A DNA stretch of 33,446 bases, taken from positions 386 to 33,831 of the forward strand of contig JAMDDZ010000153.1 of the NCBI GenBank assembly GCA_023488565.1, written 5' to 3'. The translations under genes were made by a program, and so were the position numbers. The number at the start of each line of letters is the position of its first letter. Position 1 is the first letter of the stretch. This document shows, in pieces, positions 9,223 through 19,928 of this stretch. The notes beneath the pieces are model-generated. The model searched no databases. It had not been told where the DNA came from and was given only the letters and a program-made list of their open reading frames with translations. The stretch is from Bacillota bacterium. Its GTDB lineage: Bacteria > Bacillota > Sulfobacillia > Sulfobacillales > Sulfobacillaceae.

Positions 9223-9754
9223 CCACCGGATGCAGGATCGTGCGGGTTTTGTGATGGTGGGAGAGATTGTCGGCGTTCACGGAATTGATGGTACGATGAA
9301 AGTCTATCCGACTACCGACTTTGTTGACCGATTGGTACGCAGAAAATCCGTATGGCTGTCTTCCGACGCGAAACCTATCTCGGTTCTCGAAGCGAAAACG
9401 CATCATAATCTGGTGTTAATGCGCCTAGATTCCGTGTCTACGCGAGAACAAGGATTGTTGATGCGAGGGAAAACCTTGTGGGTTCCTGTCGCAGAGCTTC
9501 CGCCATTACCGGACGGGGAATACTATTGGCATCAACTGCTAGGGATGCAGGTTGAAGAGTGCGACACCGGTCGGGTATTGGGAACATTGCAGCATGTTAT
9601 CCGTTCGGGACAGCATCACGATTTGTTTGAGGTCGCCCGCCCTGATGCTAAACCGTTGCTGATTCCGGCTTTGCGGAGGGTCGTGCGCGACGTCGATGTG
9701 GAAGTGAAAGTGATGCGGGTTGTTCTGCCGGACGGTCTGGAGGATGCGACATAA
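9215..9754 (+). CDS. rimM: Ribosome maturation factor RimM
   Basis: [26 protein letters not shown] and [18 protein letters not shown]; start overlaps the rpsP end, and the exact start codon is uncertain. Confidence 0.93.
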   Translation: MSSHRMQDRAGFVMVGEIVGVHGIDGTMKVYPTTDFVDRLVRRKSVWLSSDAKPISVLEAKTHHNLVLMRLDSVSTREQGLLMRGKTLWVPVAELPPLPDGEYYWHQLLGMQVEECDTGRVLGTLQHVIRSGQHHDLFEVARPDAKPLLIPALRRVVRDVDVEVKVMRVVLPDGLEDAT

Positions 9755-10491
9755 TGATCATCCAGGTGGTCACCTTGTTTCCCGAGATGATGGCTGGGGT
9801 GTTTGAGACGAGCATTATGAAAAGAGCTCAAGACAAGGCCTTAGTGGAATTGCGTCTAGTTCCCTTACGTTGGTTCGGTGTGGGGCCTCATCGCATCACC
9901 GATGACTATCCTTTTGGGGGCGGCGTAGGCATGGTATTGCGCCCCGATGTGGTGGTGCCAGCAGTTGAGTGGGCCATGATGCATCATGCGCTTCCCGGCA
10001 AAGTGGTGGTGACGTCTGCACAGGGCACCCCGTTTGGCCAAAAAACGGCCGAGGCATGGTCCCACTGTGAGCATTTAATATTCGTCGCGGGCCATTATGA
10101 AGGCGTGGATCAGCGGGCTATCGATCTTTTGCGGGCTGAAGAAGTCTCGGTGGGAGACTTCGTTGTGACAGGTGGCGAGTTGCCTGTTATGATAATGGTC
10201 GATGCCGTGGTACGATTGCTGCCAGGGGTTTTAGGCGCCCGTGGCGGAGCGTTGGAGGATTCATTTAGCCAAGATCTCGATGGCTTGCTGGAGGGTCCTC
10301 AATATACCCGTCCACAGAATTATCGCAACCTGGAGGTTCCAGGGGTGCTGGTTTCGGGTAACCACGCCAAAGTGGCGGATTATAAACGTAACGTGCGCCA
10401 AGAGGTGACTCGTTCCCGTCGGCCGGATCTGTTACACGATAGTGACGTCCATTTACTAAAGAAAGGAGGAGATACAGGTGGATTACATTAA
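9754..10491 (+). CDS. trmD: tRNA (guanine-N1)-methyltransferase TrmD
   Basis: [88 protein letters not shown]. Confidence 0.97.
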   Translation: MIIQVVTLFPEMMAGVFETSIMKRAQDKALVELRLVPLRWFGVGPHRITDDYPFGGGVGMVLRPDVVVPAVEWAMMHHALPGKVVVTSAQGTPFGQKTAEAWSHCEHLIFVAGHYEGVDQRAIDLLRAEEVSVGDFVVTGGELPVMIMVDAVVRLLPGVLGARGGALEDSFSQDLDGLLEGPQYTRPQNYRNLEVPGVLVSGNHAKVADYKRNVRQEVTRSRRPDLLHDSDVHLLKKGGDTGGLH

Positions 10492-10819
10492 ACTTTTAGA
10501 GGAAGACCAAATGCGGCACGATATTCCTGCGTTTCGACCTGGCGATACCGTGCGGGTGGCCGTAAAAATTCGTGAAGGGAATCGCGAACGAACTCAGATG
10601 TATGAGGGGGTCGTAATTGCCATTAAGGGCACGGGATTATCCAAGACGATTACGGTGCGCCGCGTAAGTTACGGCGTGGGCGTGGAGAGGATTTTTTTGT
10701 TGCATTCGCCACGATTGGAATCCATTGAAGTGGTGCGTAGGGGTAAGGTGCGCCGCGCTAAACTCTATTACTTAAGAAAATTGCGTGGTAAGGCAGCGCG
10801 GATTAAGGAACGCCGGTAG
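10478..10819 (+). CDS. rplS: 50S ribosomal protein L19
   Basis: [98 protein letters not shown] aaaggagg. Confidence 0.97.
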   Translation: MDYIKLLEEDQMRHDIPAFRPGDTVRVAVKIREGNRERTQMYEGVVIAIKGTGLSKTITVRRVSYGVGVERIFLLHSPRLESIEVVRRGKVRRAKLYYLRKLRGKAARIKERR

Positions 10820-10884
10820 CAGATGGGTCAGGCGGGGGTACTCTCAGGTGGAGGGTGCCTTCGCCCTGCGTAAGGGGGTATTCG

Positions 10885-11397
10885 GTGTCGCAAAGAAGTG
10901 GCTGGCGAGAAATTATAGAGACCGTGGTCTTAGCATTTGTGCTGGCATTTTTAATTCGCACTTTTGTGTTTGAATCATTTCAAGTTCAAGGCACATCAAT
11001 GTTACCCACGCTGAAAAATAACGAGCGGGTGCTGGTCAACAAATTAATTTATGACTTCGAAACACCAAAAACCGGGCAGATTGTGGTATTCAAGTCCCCG
11101 GTAAACAAATCCCAGGATTGGATCAAACGGGTTATTGGGGTTCCGGGAGACGTCATTAGTGTGAGAAACAATGTGGTATATATTGATGGAAAGCGCTATC
11201 ACGAGCCCTTTTTAAAATATCGGCAATCGATGAATGTGGCCCCGATCAAGGTCCCTCCGGGGGATTTATGGGTGGAGGGGGACAACAGGCCCAAGAGTTT
11301 TGACAGTCGGTACTTTGGGTTTCTTCCCATGAAAAATCTCAAAGGGCAGGCGTTTTTGGTTTGGTGGCCCTTATCGGAACTACATTGGTTAAACTAG
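10885..11397 (+). CDS. lepB: Signal peptidase I
   Basis: FESFQVQGTSMLPTLKNNERVLVNK (catalytic Ser), DWIKRVIGVPGDVI (catalytic Lys), GDNRPKSFDSRYFGFLP. Likely GTG start at 10885; the ORF track gives 10855. Confidence 0.93.
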   Translation: MSQRSGWREIIETVVLAFVLAFLIRTFVFESFQVQGTSMLPTLKNNERVLVNKLIYDFETPKTGQIVVFKSPVNKSQDWIKRVIGVPGDVISVRNNVVYIDGKRYHEPFLKYRQSMNVAPIKVPPGDLWVEGDNRPKSFDSRYFGFLPMKNLKGQAFLVWWPLSELHWLN

Positions 11398-11401
11398 GTC
11401 T

Positions 11402-12163
11402 ATGACAAAGAGTAAGTCGTGGTATCCCGGGCACATGATTGCCACCCAGAAAGTCATCCGGGAACTGGCCCCATATTTGACCGCCTTTGTGGAGGTAGTG
11501 GATGCCAGAGCACCGGAACTGACTCGCCATCAGCCTATGGCTCAGTGGGTGGGTCGCGCTAAACGCGTGGTGGTGCTGAATAAAATGGAATTGGCCGACG
11601 CCGAGGCGACGGAGTCCTGGCTTGAGTGGTATCGGAACCATGGCGTGATTGCTGTGGCGCTAAATGCCACCGCTCATCAATCAGAGCAACAATTGCGTGC
11701 TGTTTTAAAGCAAGCCTTAGAACCACCATATCGGCTAGCGGTAGTAGGATTGCCCAACTTAGGGAAATCAACATTGCTAAATCGTATGGTGGGCAAACAT
11801 CGGGTGGCTACTGGTGCCAAGCCTGGGGTGACCAGAGGACCGCAATGGATTCGGTTGCCTGGTGGCTGGGAATGGCTGGACTTGCCTGGCGTAGTGACAC
11901 CGTCTAAATCCAAGGATTGGCGATTAAAATTGTTAGGTGTAGTTCCGGTTCCGGCCGAAGAATTGGAAGAGATGGCGGAGCGGGCCTGGCAGTGGATGTT
12001 TCCTGAAGAAAACGGCGACTGGGAGGCATGGGGACGCTCGCGTGGGTACTTGATGACGGGAGGCCGGGTAGATTTGCATCGTACCGCTCAAGCCGTGCTC
12101 ATTGCGGTACGTGATGGCGCCTTTGGACCGCGTAGTGTGGAGTGGCCTCCCCATGTCAAGTAG
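11402..12163 (+). CDS. rbgA: Ribosome biogenesis GTPase RbgA/YlqF
   Basis: WYPGHM, VVDARAPELTRH, VVLNKMELAD, VVGLPNLGKSTLLNRMVG, GVTRGPQW, LDLPGVV: circularly permuted GTPase order. Confidence 0.94.
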   Translation: MTKSKSWYPGHMIATQKVIRELAPYLTAFVEVVDARAPELTRHQPMAQWVGRAKRVVVLNKMELADAEATESWLEWYRNHGVIAVALNATAHQSEQQLRAVLKQALEPPYRLAVVGLPNLGKSTLLNRMVGKHRVATGAKPGVTRGPQWIRLPGGWEWLDLPGVVTPSKSKDWRLKLLGVVPVPAEELEEMAERAWQWMFPEENGDWEAWGRSRGYLMTGGRVDLHRTAQAVLIAVRDGAFGPRSVEWPPHVK

Positions 12164-12779
12164 CCGAGTCCAACCCGAGACTTGGTGGGAAGAGCTGTCC
12201 CGCTATGAAACTCCTTATTGGGTGGCCAGCCGCTTGGTGGCAGGGGTCGATGAGGTCGGACGGGGGCCCTTGGCTGGACCCGTCGTTGCCGCGGCGGTGA
12301 TCTTGGATCCTTCTTGCCCGGTTCTGGGAATCCGCGATTCCAAGGCGTTGACGGCATTGGCCCGTGCCAGACTTTATCCGGAAATTTTACATAACGCGGT
12401 GGCTGTTGGCGTAGGAATGGTAGGGCCACGTACCATCGACCGAATAAATATTTATCAGGCATCCAAAGTGGCGATGCAACGGGCGATTACAGCCATGGAG
12501 GTTACGCCCCACGTAGTGCTCAGCGACGCGATGCCGCTTCAAGGACCCTATATGGTTCAATCGATTACTCATGGGGACGCGGTGTCGGTAAGCATCGGGG
12601 CGGCATCCATTGTCGCGAAAGTCATCCGCGACCGTTATATGGAGGCGCTGGATGTTGTCTATCCGGGATATGGCTTCGCCCGGCATAAAGGTTATCCGAC
12701 TGTTTTGCATCGAAAGCGATTACGAGAATTAGGCCCTAGTCCTTGTCACCGCCGCAGTTTCCACTGGGATGAGCCGTAG
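12153..12779 (+). CDS. rnhB: Ribonuclease HII
   Basis: VAGVDEVGRGPLAGPVVAAAVIL, IRDSKALTALAR, SIGAASIVAKVIRDRYMEALDVVYPGYGFARHKGYPT. Confidence 0.95.
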   Translation: MSSSRVQPETWWEELSRYETPYWVASRLVAGVDEVGRGPLAGPVVAAAVILDPSCPVLGIRDSKALTALARARLYPEILHNAVAVGVGMVGPRTIDRINIYQASKVAMQRAITAMEVTPHVVLSDAMPLQGPYMVQSITHGDAVSVSIGAASIVAKVIRDRYMEALDVVYPGYGFARHKGYPTVLHRKRLRELGPSPCHRRSFHWDEP

Positions 12780-12815
12780 CGTCAGGTCAACAATATAAGG
12801 AAGCTTGGAGAAATT

Positions 12816-12824
12816 TGTTATAAT
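12816..12824 (+). promoter_or_regulatory. Extended -10 promoter for topA
   Basis: TGTTATAAT (TGn-TATAAT) 30 nt upstream of the topA TTG start; no good -35 seen. Confidence 0.55.
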
Positions 12825-12853
12825 AGACCAATGTCATTGCGGGGGGTGCAGGA

Positions 12854-14968
12854 TTGCCTAAGGCCAAACCGTTAATTATCGTGGAGTCGCCAGCCAAGGC
12901 CAAAACGATCAGTCGCTTTTTAGGGAAGCGGTACCAAGTCAAAGCATCTATGGGCCATGTACGGGATCTGCCCAAGAGTCAGTTTGGGGTAGACGTGGAG
13001 CATGGCTTTACGCCGCGTTATATTACCATTCGCGGCAAAGGGCCAATTTTGAAGCAATTGAAGGATGCTGCCAAAAAGGCCGATAAGGTATTCTTGGCTA
13101 CTGACCCGGACCGCGAAGGGGAAGCGATTTCGTGGCACTTGGCGGAAGCTTTGGGCATTCAACCGGAAGCCACCCGGCGCATCGAATTTCACGAAATTAC
13201 CAAAGACGCGGTGAGCCATGCCATTCGCAATGCACGCCCCGTATATATGCCTAAAGTTAATGCCCAACAGGCGAGGAGGATATTGGATCGGGTTGTTGGA
13301 TACCAGTTATCTCCCTTACTATGGCACAAAATTCGGCCCGGCTTGTCTGCGGGCAGGGTTCAGTCCGCTGCCCTTAAGTTATTGGTCGACCGGGAAGATG
13401 AAATTTTAGCGTTTGTACCGGTGCAGTATTTTACGGCGAGCCTTGAAGCAGGTCAAGGCGCACTCTCTTTGCAAGCCGATTATGTGGGACCGCGGGGCGA
13501 AAAAGGCCGACTCGGCGCTTCCGATGTGGAAATGGTTCTTGGGCATGTAGGGGTTGGTTCCCGGGTATTGGTGCAATCTGTTAAGACCCGTGAACGACGT
13601 CGATTTCCTGCACCGGCTTTTACCACGTCAACACTGCAGCAAGAGGCGTCTAGACGTCTGGGGTATTCGGTAAAACGGACGATGAGCTTGGCGCAGCAAC
13701 TGTACGAAGGACTAGAAGTAGCCGGGGAAGGGACCGTAGGTTTAGTCACCTACATTCGCACGGACTCGGTGCGGGTAGCCGACATAGCCGAAACAGAGGC
13801 CAAACGATACATCTCGTTGCATTATGGCGACGCCTACCTAAAAGATCAGATGACCTCGCGGCCAAATCGGGATCCGGTGGGATCCCAAGGTGCCCACGAG
13901 GCGATTCGTCCAACGGTGTTGACTCGGCATCCTGACCAACTCAAGAATAGCTTGAATCGCGATCAATTGCGTCTTTACCGGTTAATTTGGGAACGATTTG
14001 TCGCTAGCCAAATGGCACCCTTGGTATATGATGCCACCACCATTGAGTTAGTGGCGGAGCATGGCGAGCAATTTCGAGCCCATGGCGCGGTCATCAAGTT
14101 TAAAGGATTTACTGAAATCTATTTAGAAGCGCAGGACGGCACTGATGCCAACTCTGACAAAGAGTTCGATTCGTCATTGCGTCCCCTGCCCGATGTCGCC
14201 GAGGGAACCGAGTTGGTGATTTCCCATATTAGTGCTGCGGAGCACTTTACAGAACCGCCTGCGCGGTTTAACGAAGCCATGCTGGTCAAGACTCTGGAAG
14301 AACTAGGAATTGGAAGGCCATCGACCTACGCCCCTATTATTGAAACTTTATTGCAACGGCAGTATGTCGAACGGTCCCAAAAGCGCCTATTACCTACAGC
14401 ATTGGGATGTGTTGTGGTCGAGCTTTTACGCGAATATTTTCCGGAAATCGTGAATACGGCGTTCACCGCAGAAGTGGAGAGCCAATTGGACCGAGTGGAG
14501 TCCAACGAGATGGCATGGCAAGATGTGCTGGGGCAATTTTATGCACCATTTGCGGCAGAATTGGCGCGTGCCGAAGCAGATGTAGAAAAGTTGGAACTTC
14601 CTAAAGAAAGCACGGACGAAGTCTGCGAGAAGTGCGGCAAACCAATGGAAGTCAAATACGGACGTTTTGGAAAGTTTTTGGCTTGTACGGGATATCCCGA
14701 ATGCCAGTTCACCAAACCTTATTTGGAAAAGACCGCGGCCTTGTGCCCTCGCTGTGGAAAACCGCTAGTAATCCGCCGAACCCGCAGGGGGCGCACTTTT
14801 TACGGATGCAGCGGATTTCCCGAATGCGACTTTGTGACTTGGAACCAACCTACGGATAAAGTGTGCCCTCAGTGTGGATCATCAATGGCAGTCAAGCGCC
14901 GTGCTCATCGCGAAAGTTTCCTCTGTCTTAAGGAGGGATGCGGGTATGAATCTGAACAAGCCCAATGA
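12854..14968 (+). CDS. topA: DNA topoisomerase I
   Basis: LIIVESPAKAKTISRFLG, TDPDREGEAISWHLAEAL, YIRTDSVRV active site, three C-terminal zinc-ribbon repeats (CEKCGKPMEVKYGRFGKFLACTGYPEC etc.). TTG start. Confidence 0.97.
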   Translation: MPKAKPLIIVESPAKAKTISRFLGKRYQVKASMGHVRDLPKSQFGVDVEHGFTPRYITIRGKGPILKQLKDAAKKADKVFLATDPDREGEAISWHLAEALGIQPEATRRIEFHEITKDAVSHAIRNARPVYMPKVNAQQARRILDRVVGYQLSPLLWHKIRPGLSAGRVQSAALKLLVDREDEILAFVPVQYFTASLEAGQGALSLQADYVGPRGEKGRLGASDVEMVLGHVGVGSRVLVQSVKTRERRRFPAPAFTTSTLQQEASRRLGYSVKRTMSLAQQLYEGLEVAGEGTVGLVTYIRTDSVRVADIAETEAKRYISLHYGDAYLKDQMTSRPNRDPVGSQGAHEAIRPTVLTRHPDQLKNSLNRDQLRLYRLIWERFVASQMAPLVYDATTIELVAEHGEQFRAHGAVIKFKGFTEIYLEAQDGTDANSDKEFDSSLRPLPDVAEGTELVISHISAAEHFTEPPARFNEAMLVKTLEELGIGRPSTYAPIIETLLQRQYVERSQKRLLPTALGCVVVELLREYFPEIVNTAFTAEVESQLDRVESNEMAWQDVLGQFYAPFAAELARAEADVEKLELPKESTDEVCEKCGKPMEVKYGRFGKFLACTGYPECQFTKPYLEKTAALCPRCGKPLVIRRTRRGRTFYGCSGFPECDFVTWNQPTDKVCPQCGSSMAVKRRAHRESFLCLKEGCGYESEQAQ

Positions 14969-15149
14969 TCTAGTCACCGTGGGAAGGGTGGAGTGCTTAA
15001 ACTCTTTGGGAAGTGCCTCAATGGCTAAGGGAATATTCCTGGCCCGGGTTCGTGATGAATGCCAGCGCCTTTTACATGAAAAGGCGCTGATCGATCTCTT
15101 AGAGTGTTTTGCGGGGCCAGGAGGGCACACCAATGTCCAAGCCAGTTAG
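14946..15149 (+). CDS. Possible small ORF (67 aa) between topA and xerC
   Basis: ATG 14946 preceded by AAGGAGGG; translation [67 protein letters not shown]. Overlaps the topA 3' end and xerC start; could be spurious. Confidence 0.25.
   Translation: MNLNKPNDLVTVGRVECLNSLGSASMAKGIFLARVRDECQRLLHEKALIDLLECFAGPGGHTNVQAS
15064..15088. repeat. Perfect inverted repeat/hairpin between topA and xerC
   Basis: AGCGCCTTTT-ACATG-AAAAGGCGCT, 10-bp stem, 5-nt loop, no U-tract. Confidence 0.7.
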
Positions 15150-16032
15150 TCCCTGGATTGCCGATTATCTTAGACATCTACGGGCAGTGGAAGGGCGATC
15201 TGCTGAAACATTGCGCGCCTACGAGTCGGATTTGCTCCAATTCGAAGAACAGATAGGAGACTTAGACTTGGTTGACGCCAAGGCCATCCGACGTTGGTTG
15301 CTGCAACTGGGGGAATCAGGGATCTCTGCTCGCAGCATGTCTCGCAAGTTATCGGTGGTCCGCTCTTTTTATCGTTACTTGGAACAGGAGCGGTTGCGAA
15401 CGACTAATCCGGCCCGCCGGGTGCTGTCCCCCAAGTTTCGCGCGCATTTGCCCCGAGTATTGACCATTGATGAGATCACGGCGATGATGGAAACAGCCTG
15501 TCTGGAGCATGGCCCATTAGGTGTACGCAATTTGGGTTTGATCGAAACTATGTATGGAGCGGGGTTGCGCAGTCAAGAAGTGGTGGACATGAATCTCCGA
15601 GATATTTTTTGGGATGATGGGATGATTAAAGTGACAGGCAAAGGACGTAAAGAGCGTGTGGTGCCCTTGGGCCGATATGGCCTGACGGCATTGCGCAGGT
15701 ATGTGACGGAGTCGCGTCCTTATTTGGTGAAAACTGCGACCGAAGCTTTGTTCCTCAATCGTCGCGGCGGCCGACTGACCACTCGCAGCGTGCGTCGCAT
15801 CGTCAAGATTACTATGTTGCGGAGTGCGGTAAGCCGTAACATTAGTCCGCACTGGTTGCGCCATTCTTACGCAACCCATTTATTAATGAACGGAGCCGAC
15901 TTACGCATTGTCCAGGAGTTGCTTGGCCACGCCAATTTGCGTACTACGCAAATTTACACTCATGTCTCGCAAGACCAACTGACCCGAGTGTACCAGGCGG
16001 CTCATCCGCGGGCTCGGCGCAATTTAGAGTAA
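15133..16032 (+). CDS. xerC: Tyrosine recombinase XerC/CodV
   Basis: [74 protein letters not shown] aggaggg before ATG 15133. Confidence 0.95.
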   Translation: MSKPVSPWIADYLRHLRAVEGRSAETLRAYESDLLQFEEQIGDLDLVDAKAIRRWLLQLGESGISARSMSRKLSVVRSFYRYLEQERLRTTNPARRVLSPKFRAHLPRVLTIDEITAMMETACLEHGPLGVRNLGLIETMYGAGLRSQEVVDMNLRDIFWDDGMIKVTGKGRKERVVPLGRYGLTALRRYVTESRPYLVKTATEALFLNRRGGRLTTRSVRRIVKITMLRSAVSRNISPHWLRHSYATHLLMNGADLRIVQELLGHANLRTTQIYTHVSQDQLTRVYQAAHPRARRNLE

Positions 16033-16052
16033 TATTTATGGAGGGTCAAATT

Positions 16053-16601
16053 ATGGGGGACTCACTGTTTCATGGCACCACTATCTTGGCGATGGTAAAA
16101 GATGGGAAGGCTGTTGTTGGTGGTGATGGTCAGGTAACCTTTGGCCAAAATACGGTGATGAAGCATACGGCGCGAAAGGTCCGGCGCCTTTACCAAGGGG
16201 CCATTCTTGCAGGGTTTGCGGGTGCGGTTGCAGATGCCTTAACGCTGTTTGAACGATTTGAAGGGAAACTGGAAGAACACCACGGCAACTTGCCGCGAGC
16301 AGCGGTGGCTTTGAGCCGCGAGTGGCGAACCGATCGTATGTTGGGGAAATTAGAGGCGCTGTTGATCGTGGCCGATACCCACGACTTGTTCATTCTCTCA
16401 GGGACCGGGGAAGTTATTGAGCCGGATGACCATATTGCTGCAGTGGGTTCCGGAGGCAGTTACGCGTTGGCCGCGGCGCGGGCCTTCGCATCCTTAGATC
16501 AAACTCCTGCGATTGAGGAGATTGTGAGAAAATCGTTGGACATCGCGGCAGATATTTGCATATATACCAATCATCACTTAACAATTGAAACATTGGGTTA
16601 G
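16053..16601 (+). CDS. hslV: ATP-dependent protease subunit HslV/ClpQ
   Basis: [69 protein letters not shown]. Confidence 0.96.
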   Translation: MGDSLFHGTTILAMVKDGKAVVGGDGQVTFGQNTVMKHTARKVRRLYQGAILAGFAGAVADALTLFERFEGKLEEHHGNLPRAAVALSREWRTDRMLGKLEALLIVADTHDLFILSGTGEVIEPDDHIAAVGSGGSYALAAARAFASLDQTPAIEEIVRKSLDIAADICIYTNHHLTIETLG

Positions 16602-16613
16602 GAGGCGATGGGG

Positions 16614-18020
16614 ATGGATGAGGCATTGTTGACACCAAAGCGAATTGTAGAGGAATTAGATAAGTATATCGTTGGTCAAAACGAAGCCAAACGAGCGGTC
16701 GCTGTGGCCTTGCGCCACCGCTGGCGCCGTAGCCGCCTCGACCCAGAACTGCAGGAAGAAATCACTCCCAAAAATATATTGATGATTGGCCCGACAGGCG
16801 TGGGGAAAACCGAAGTGGCACGTCGATTGGCTCGTTTACTCCATGTTCCTTTTATTAAGGTTGAAGCCACAAAATTTACCGAAGTGGGTTATGTGGGTCG
16901 CGATGTTGACGCGATGGTGCGTGACTTGGTGGAAACCAGCATTCGCATGGTAAAGGAAGAGCGGACAGGCTCGGTTAAAGATCGCGCCGAACGTGCGGCC
17001 GAAGACCGTATTGTGGAGGCGTTGGTACCAGATCCATCAGACAACACCGCAACCAAGAACCCCTTTGAGGCGCTGTTCGGTGGAGCCGGGGGAAATTACC
17101 AATCACGCCGTCCCGTGGATGCCGAGGAACGGCGGCGCATCGATGACGAACGGCGGCGGGTGCGGGAAAAACTGCGGATGAAGGCCATGGAACATGAACT
17201 TGTCGAAGTGGAGGTCGAGGATTCCGGGCCTACACTGCCCATGATGGGCAATTTTCCCGGCTCTGAGGACAATCAAATGAATCTTGGCGAAATGTTTGGC
17301 AACTTGTTGCCAAAGCGAACCAAACGGCGCAAGATGACTGTTGCCGAGGCGCGTAAGGTTTTAACCCAGGAAGAGGCACAGAAACTGATTGATACTGACG
17401 CTGCCAATGCTGACGCGGTCTGGAGGGCAGAGCAACAGGGTATCATCTTTATCGATGAGTTCGACAAAATTGCTTCGGGGCAAGACATGCGGGGACCTGA
17501 CGTCAGTCGAGAAGGAGTTCAACGCGACATTTTGCCAATTGTCGAAGGTTCCACGGTAAACACCAAATATGGCCCCGTGAAAACCGACCACATTCTATTT
17601 ATTGCCGCGGGAGCATTTCATGTGTCAAAACCAAGCGACCTGATACCGGAATTGCAAGGACGGTTTCCAATTCGCGTTGAGTTCGATGCTTTGACGGAAC
17701 AAGACTTTTACCGCATCCTAACTGAGCCTAAAAATTCGTTGATTTTTCAGTATCAGGCACTGTTGGGCGCTGAAGGCGTTCAGATCCGGTTTGACGACGA
17801 GGCACTTTGGGCGATGGCCCGTTACGCAGATCGGGTCAACCGTGATACCGAAAATATTGGAGCCCGTCGACTGCATACGATTTTAGAGAAAGTATTGGAA
17901 GAACTTAGCTTTGAGGCGCCAGACTTGCAAGGACAAACTATTCCGATTACTGCGTCATACGTGGATCAGCGATTAGCTCGGATAGCGGACAATATTGACA
18001 TTAATCGGTATATACTCTGA
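16614..18020 (+). CDS. hslU: ATP-dependent protease ATPase subunit HslU/ClpY
   Basis: [68 protein letters not shown]-terminal NIDINRYIL. Start could be 16608. Confidence 0.97.
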   Translation: MDEALLTPKRIVEELDKYIVGQNEAKRAVAVALRHRWRRSRLDPELQEEITPKNILMIGPTGVGKTEVARRLARLLHVPFIKVEATKFTEVGYVGRDVDAMVRDLVETSIRMVKEERTGSVKDRAERAAEDRIVEALVPDPSDNTATKNPFEALFGGAGGNYQSRRPVDAEERRRIDDERRRVREKLRMKAMEHELVEVEVEDSGPTLPMMGNFPGSEDNQMNLGEMFGNLLPKRTKRRKMTVAEARKVLTQEEAQKLIDTDAANADAVWRAEQQGIIFIDEFDKIASGQDMRGPDVSREGVQRDILPIVEGSTVNTKYGPVKTDHILFIAAGAFHVSKPSDLIPELQGRFPIRVEFDALTEQDFYRILTEPKNSLIFQYQALLGAEGVQIRFDDEALWAMARYADRVNRDTENIGARRLHTILEKVLEELSFEAPDLQGQTIPITASYVDQRLARIADNIDINRYIL

Positions 18021-18057
18021 ATTTTTGGTTTCGTTATCACATTCCAAACCAAAGTTA

Positions 18058-18066
18058 TGGTATACT
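18058..18066 (+). promoter_or_regulatory. Extended -10 promoter for codY
   Basis: TGGTATACT (TGn-TATACT) upstream of codY; inverted repeat TTTGGTTT/AAACCAAA (18024-18031/18046-18053) just upstream. Confidence 0.5.
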
Positions 18067-18124
18067 CATACCCGGAATTTAGAACTGTGGTGACGAATTA
18101 ACCAAATTTGAGGAGGCTTTGGTC

Positions 18125-18907
18125 GTGGAAGAATTGCTTGAAAGGACACGACGGATTAATCGGTTGTTACAACGTACGGCGGGTCATCCGGTAAACTTTG
18201 AAGAAATGGCTCAGATTTTGAGCGAACTGATTGCCGCCAATGTGTATGTGGTGAGCCGCCGCGGTAAGGTATTAGGCTATGCACTGTTGGATTCGTTTGA
18301 ATGCGACGTGATGATCCGCGAAGTCTTGGGCCAAGAGGTGTTTCCTCAATCTTACAATTCTGGATTGTTAAAAGTTGACGAAACATATCCCAATGTGTCG
18401 CAAGAAAGTCGCCGTTGCGTATTTTTTCGTGACAAACCCTGCATTTATGAGAACAAGATTACGACTATCGTGCCCGTCAACGGAGGCGGAGACCGACTAG
18501 GGACGTTGGTGATTTCCCGGTTTGGACGGGAATTTGGCGACGAAGACCTTATTTTGGCCGAGTACGGTGCCACCGTCGTGGCGATGGAAATTTTGCGCTC
18601 CAAATCCGATGAACTGGAAATGGAGGCACGGAAGAAGGCGGCGGTAAAAGTCGCGATTGATACTTTATCCTACTCGGAACTTGAAGCAGTACAGCACATT
18701 TTTGAGGAACTGGGTGGCGAAGAGGGATTGTTGGTCGCGTCTAAGATTGCGGACCGTGTGGGTATTACCCGTTCAGTAATTGTCAATGCCTTGCGCAAAT
18801 TTGAGTCCGCGGGGGTTATTGAATCTCGCTCCTTGGGGATGAAAGGCACCCATATTCGCGTATTAAATGATCGGTTAATTGGGGAACTTAAAAAACTGCA
18901 ACGTTAA
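18125..18907 (+). CDS. codY: GTP-sensing transcriptional pleiotropic repressor CodY
   Basis: [50 protein letters not shown]-terminal [47 protein letters not shown]; gene order xerC-hslV-hslU-codY. RBS aggagg fits GTG 18125. Confidence 0.97.
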   Translation: MEELLERTRRINRLLQRTAGHPVNFEEMAQILSELIAANVYVVSRRGKVLGYALLDSFECDVMIREVLGQEVFPQSYNSGLLKVDETYPNVSQESRRCVFFRDKPCIYENKITTIVPVNGGGDRLGTLVISRFGREFGDEDLILAEYGATVVAMEILRSKSDELEMEARKKAAVKVAIDTLSYSELEAVQHIFEELGGEEGLLVASKIADRVGITRSVIVNALRKFESAGVIESRSLGMKGTHIRVLNDRLIGELKKLQR

Positions 18908-18917
18908 CTCCAATATT

Positions 18918-18954
18918 ATTCCGGGGCACGGTGTCTTCGCCCCGGAATATTTTT
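18918..18954 (+). terminator. Rho-independent terminator after codY
   Basis: ATTCCGGGGC-ACGGTGTCTTC-GCCCCGGAAT followed by ATTTTT. Confidence 0.85.
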
Positions 18955-19204
18955 GGGCGTCTCGCCTTTGCAGGGCAAATTTTTTCCAATCAACCGTTGG
19001 GATCGGGGGCGTGCCGCAACGCTCCGCGCATAGGATTACCCATGCGGGTTTTCGCACGAAACGATGGTGAAAAGGCATCACCGTCAGGCACTTTGTACGC
19101 GATACATCATGTGCCTAAAACCCTATGTCGGGGAGATTATTAACCAATTAACCAACCAAATATTCCTAGGGCAATATCTATTCACCGATACGACATCCTT
19201 CATG

Positions 19205-19918
19205 TTAACTGCCAACCAAATTCAGCGGTGCGGAATAAATGCGGTGTGCTGTGTGCAAGGTAATAAGGCGATCCGACACCATGCTTTCCAGAACTTCCCA
19301 CTGGCGTGTTTTAGCCTGGTGGTAGTGGCTATCCGGGTTTAAAGCCGACGGGGCTTGGGGCAACCCCGCTAACAGGGTAGCTTGAGCGGGGGACAGATTT
19401 TTAGCTGGTCTGCCAAAATAGGTTTGGGCAGCGCGGCCAACACCATAACTGTTATGGCCTAAATAGACTTCGTTGATATACATGGTGAGAATTTGCTGTT
19501 TGCTGTAGAGCACCGTTGTCATCAATGCCAATAGTGTGCCGGTGACCTTGCGGGGAATCGTTTTGTGGGGTGACAGCAACAAATCCCGGATGAGTTGTTG
19601 GGTGAGGGTACTGCCTCCTTGGGCAAACGAGCCGGTTTCGATATCAACCACCAAGGCTCGGCCTATTCCTTCAAACGAAATCCCCCAATTGCGGTAAAAG
19701 CTCCGGTCTTCGGTGGCTATTAACCCTTTGGTAAACCATGGCGTTACTTGGTTAAGGCTCACCGGAATGCCGTGGTGCGCCATGGTGCGGTCATGAACCC
19801 GCGCCGGCAGAGACGTGAGCGCAGACCAGTATCGCACATAGAATACCGCTAGAAACGTGATAAGCAAAACTAGCATCAAAATCGACCATTTGACCAAGGG
19901 ACTGCGCGGCTTTGTCAT
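19205..19918 (-). CDS. Monofunctional biosynthetic peptidoglycan transglycosylase (GT51)
   Basis: TEDRSFYRNWGISFEGIGRALVVDIETGSFAQGGSTLTQQLIRDLLLSPHKTIPRKVTG, YLGHNSYGVGRAAQTYFGRPAKNLSPAQATLLAGLPQAPSALNP; N-terminal TM; no transpeptidase domain. Confidence 0.92.
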   Translation of the reverse strand: MTKPRSPLVKWSILMLVLLITFLAVFYVRYWSALTSLPARVHDRTMAHHGIPVSLNQVTPWFTKGLIATEDRSFYRNWGISFEGIGRALVVDIETGSFAQGGSTLTQQLIRDLLLSPHKTIPRKVTGTLLALMTTVLYSKQQILTMYINEVYLGHNSYGVGRAAQTYFGRPAKNLSPAQATLLAGLPQAPSALNPDSHYHQAKTRQWEVLESMVSDRLITLHTAHRIYSAPLNLVGS

Positions 19919-19928
19919 GACATCCTCA

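Noticed and set aside
18955-19200. About 250-bp gap between codY and the GT51 gene examined for a riboswitch or small RNA
   Set aside because: Only the codY terminator and weak short repeats are visible; no known motif recognised.
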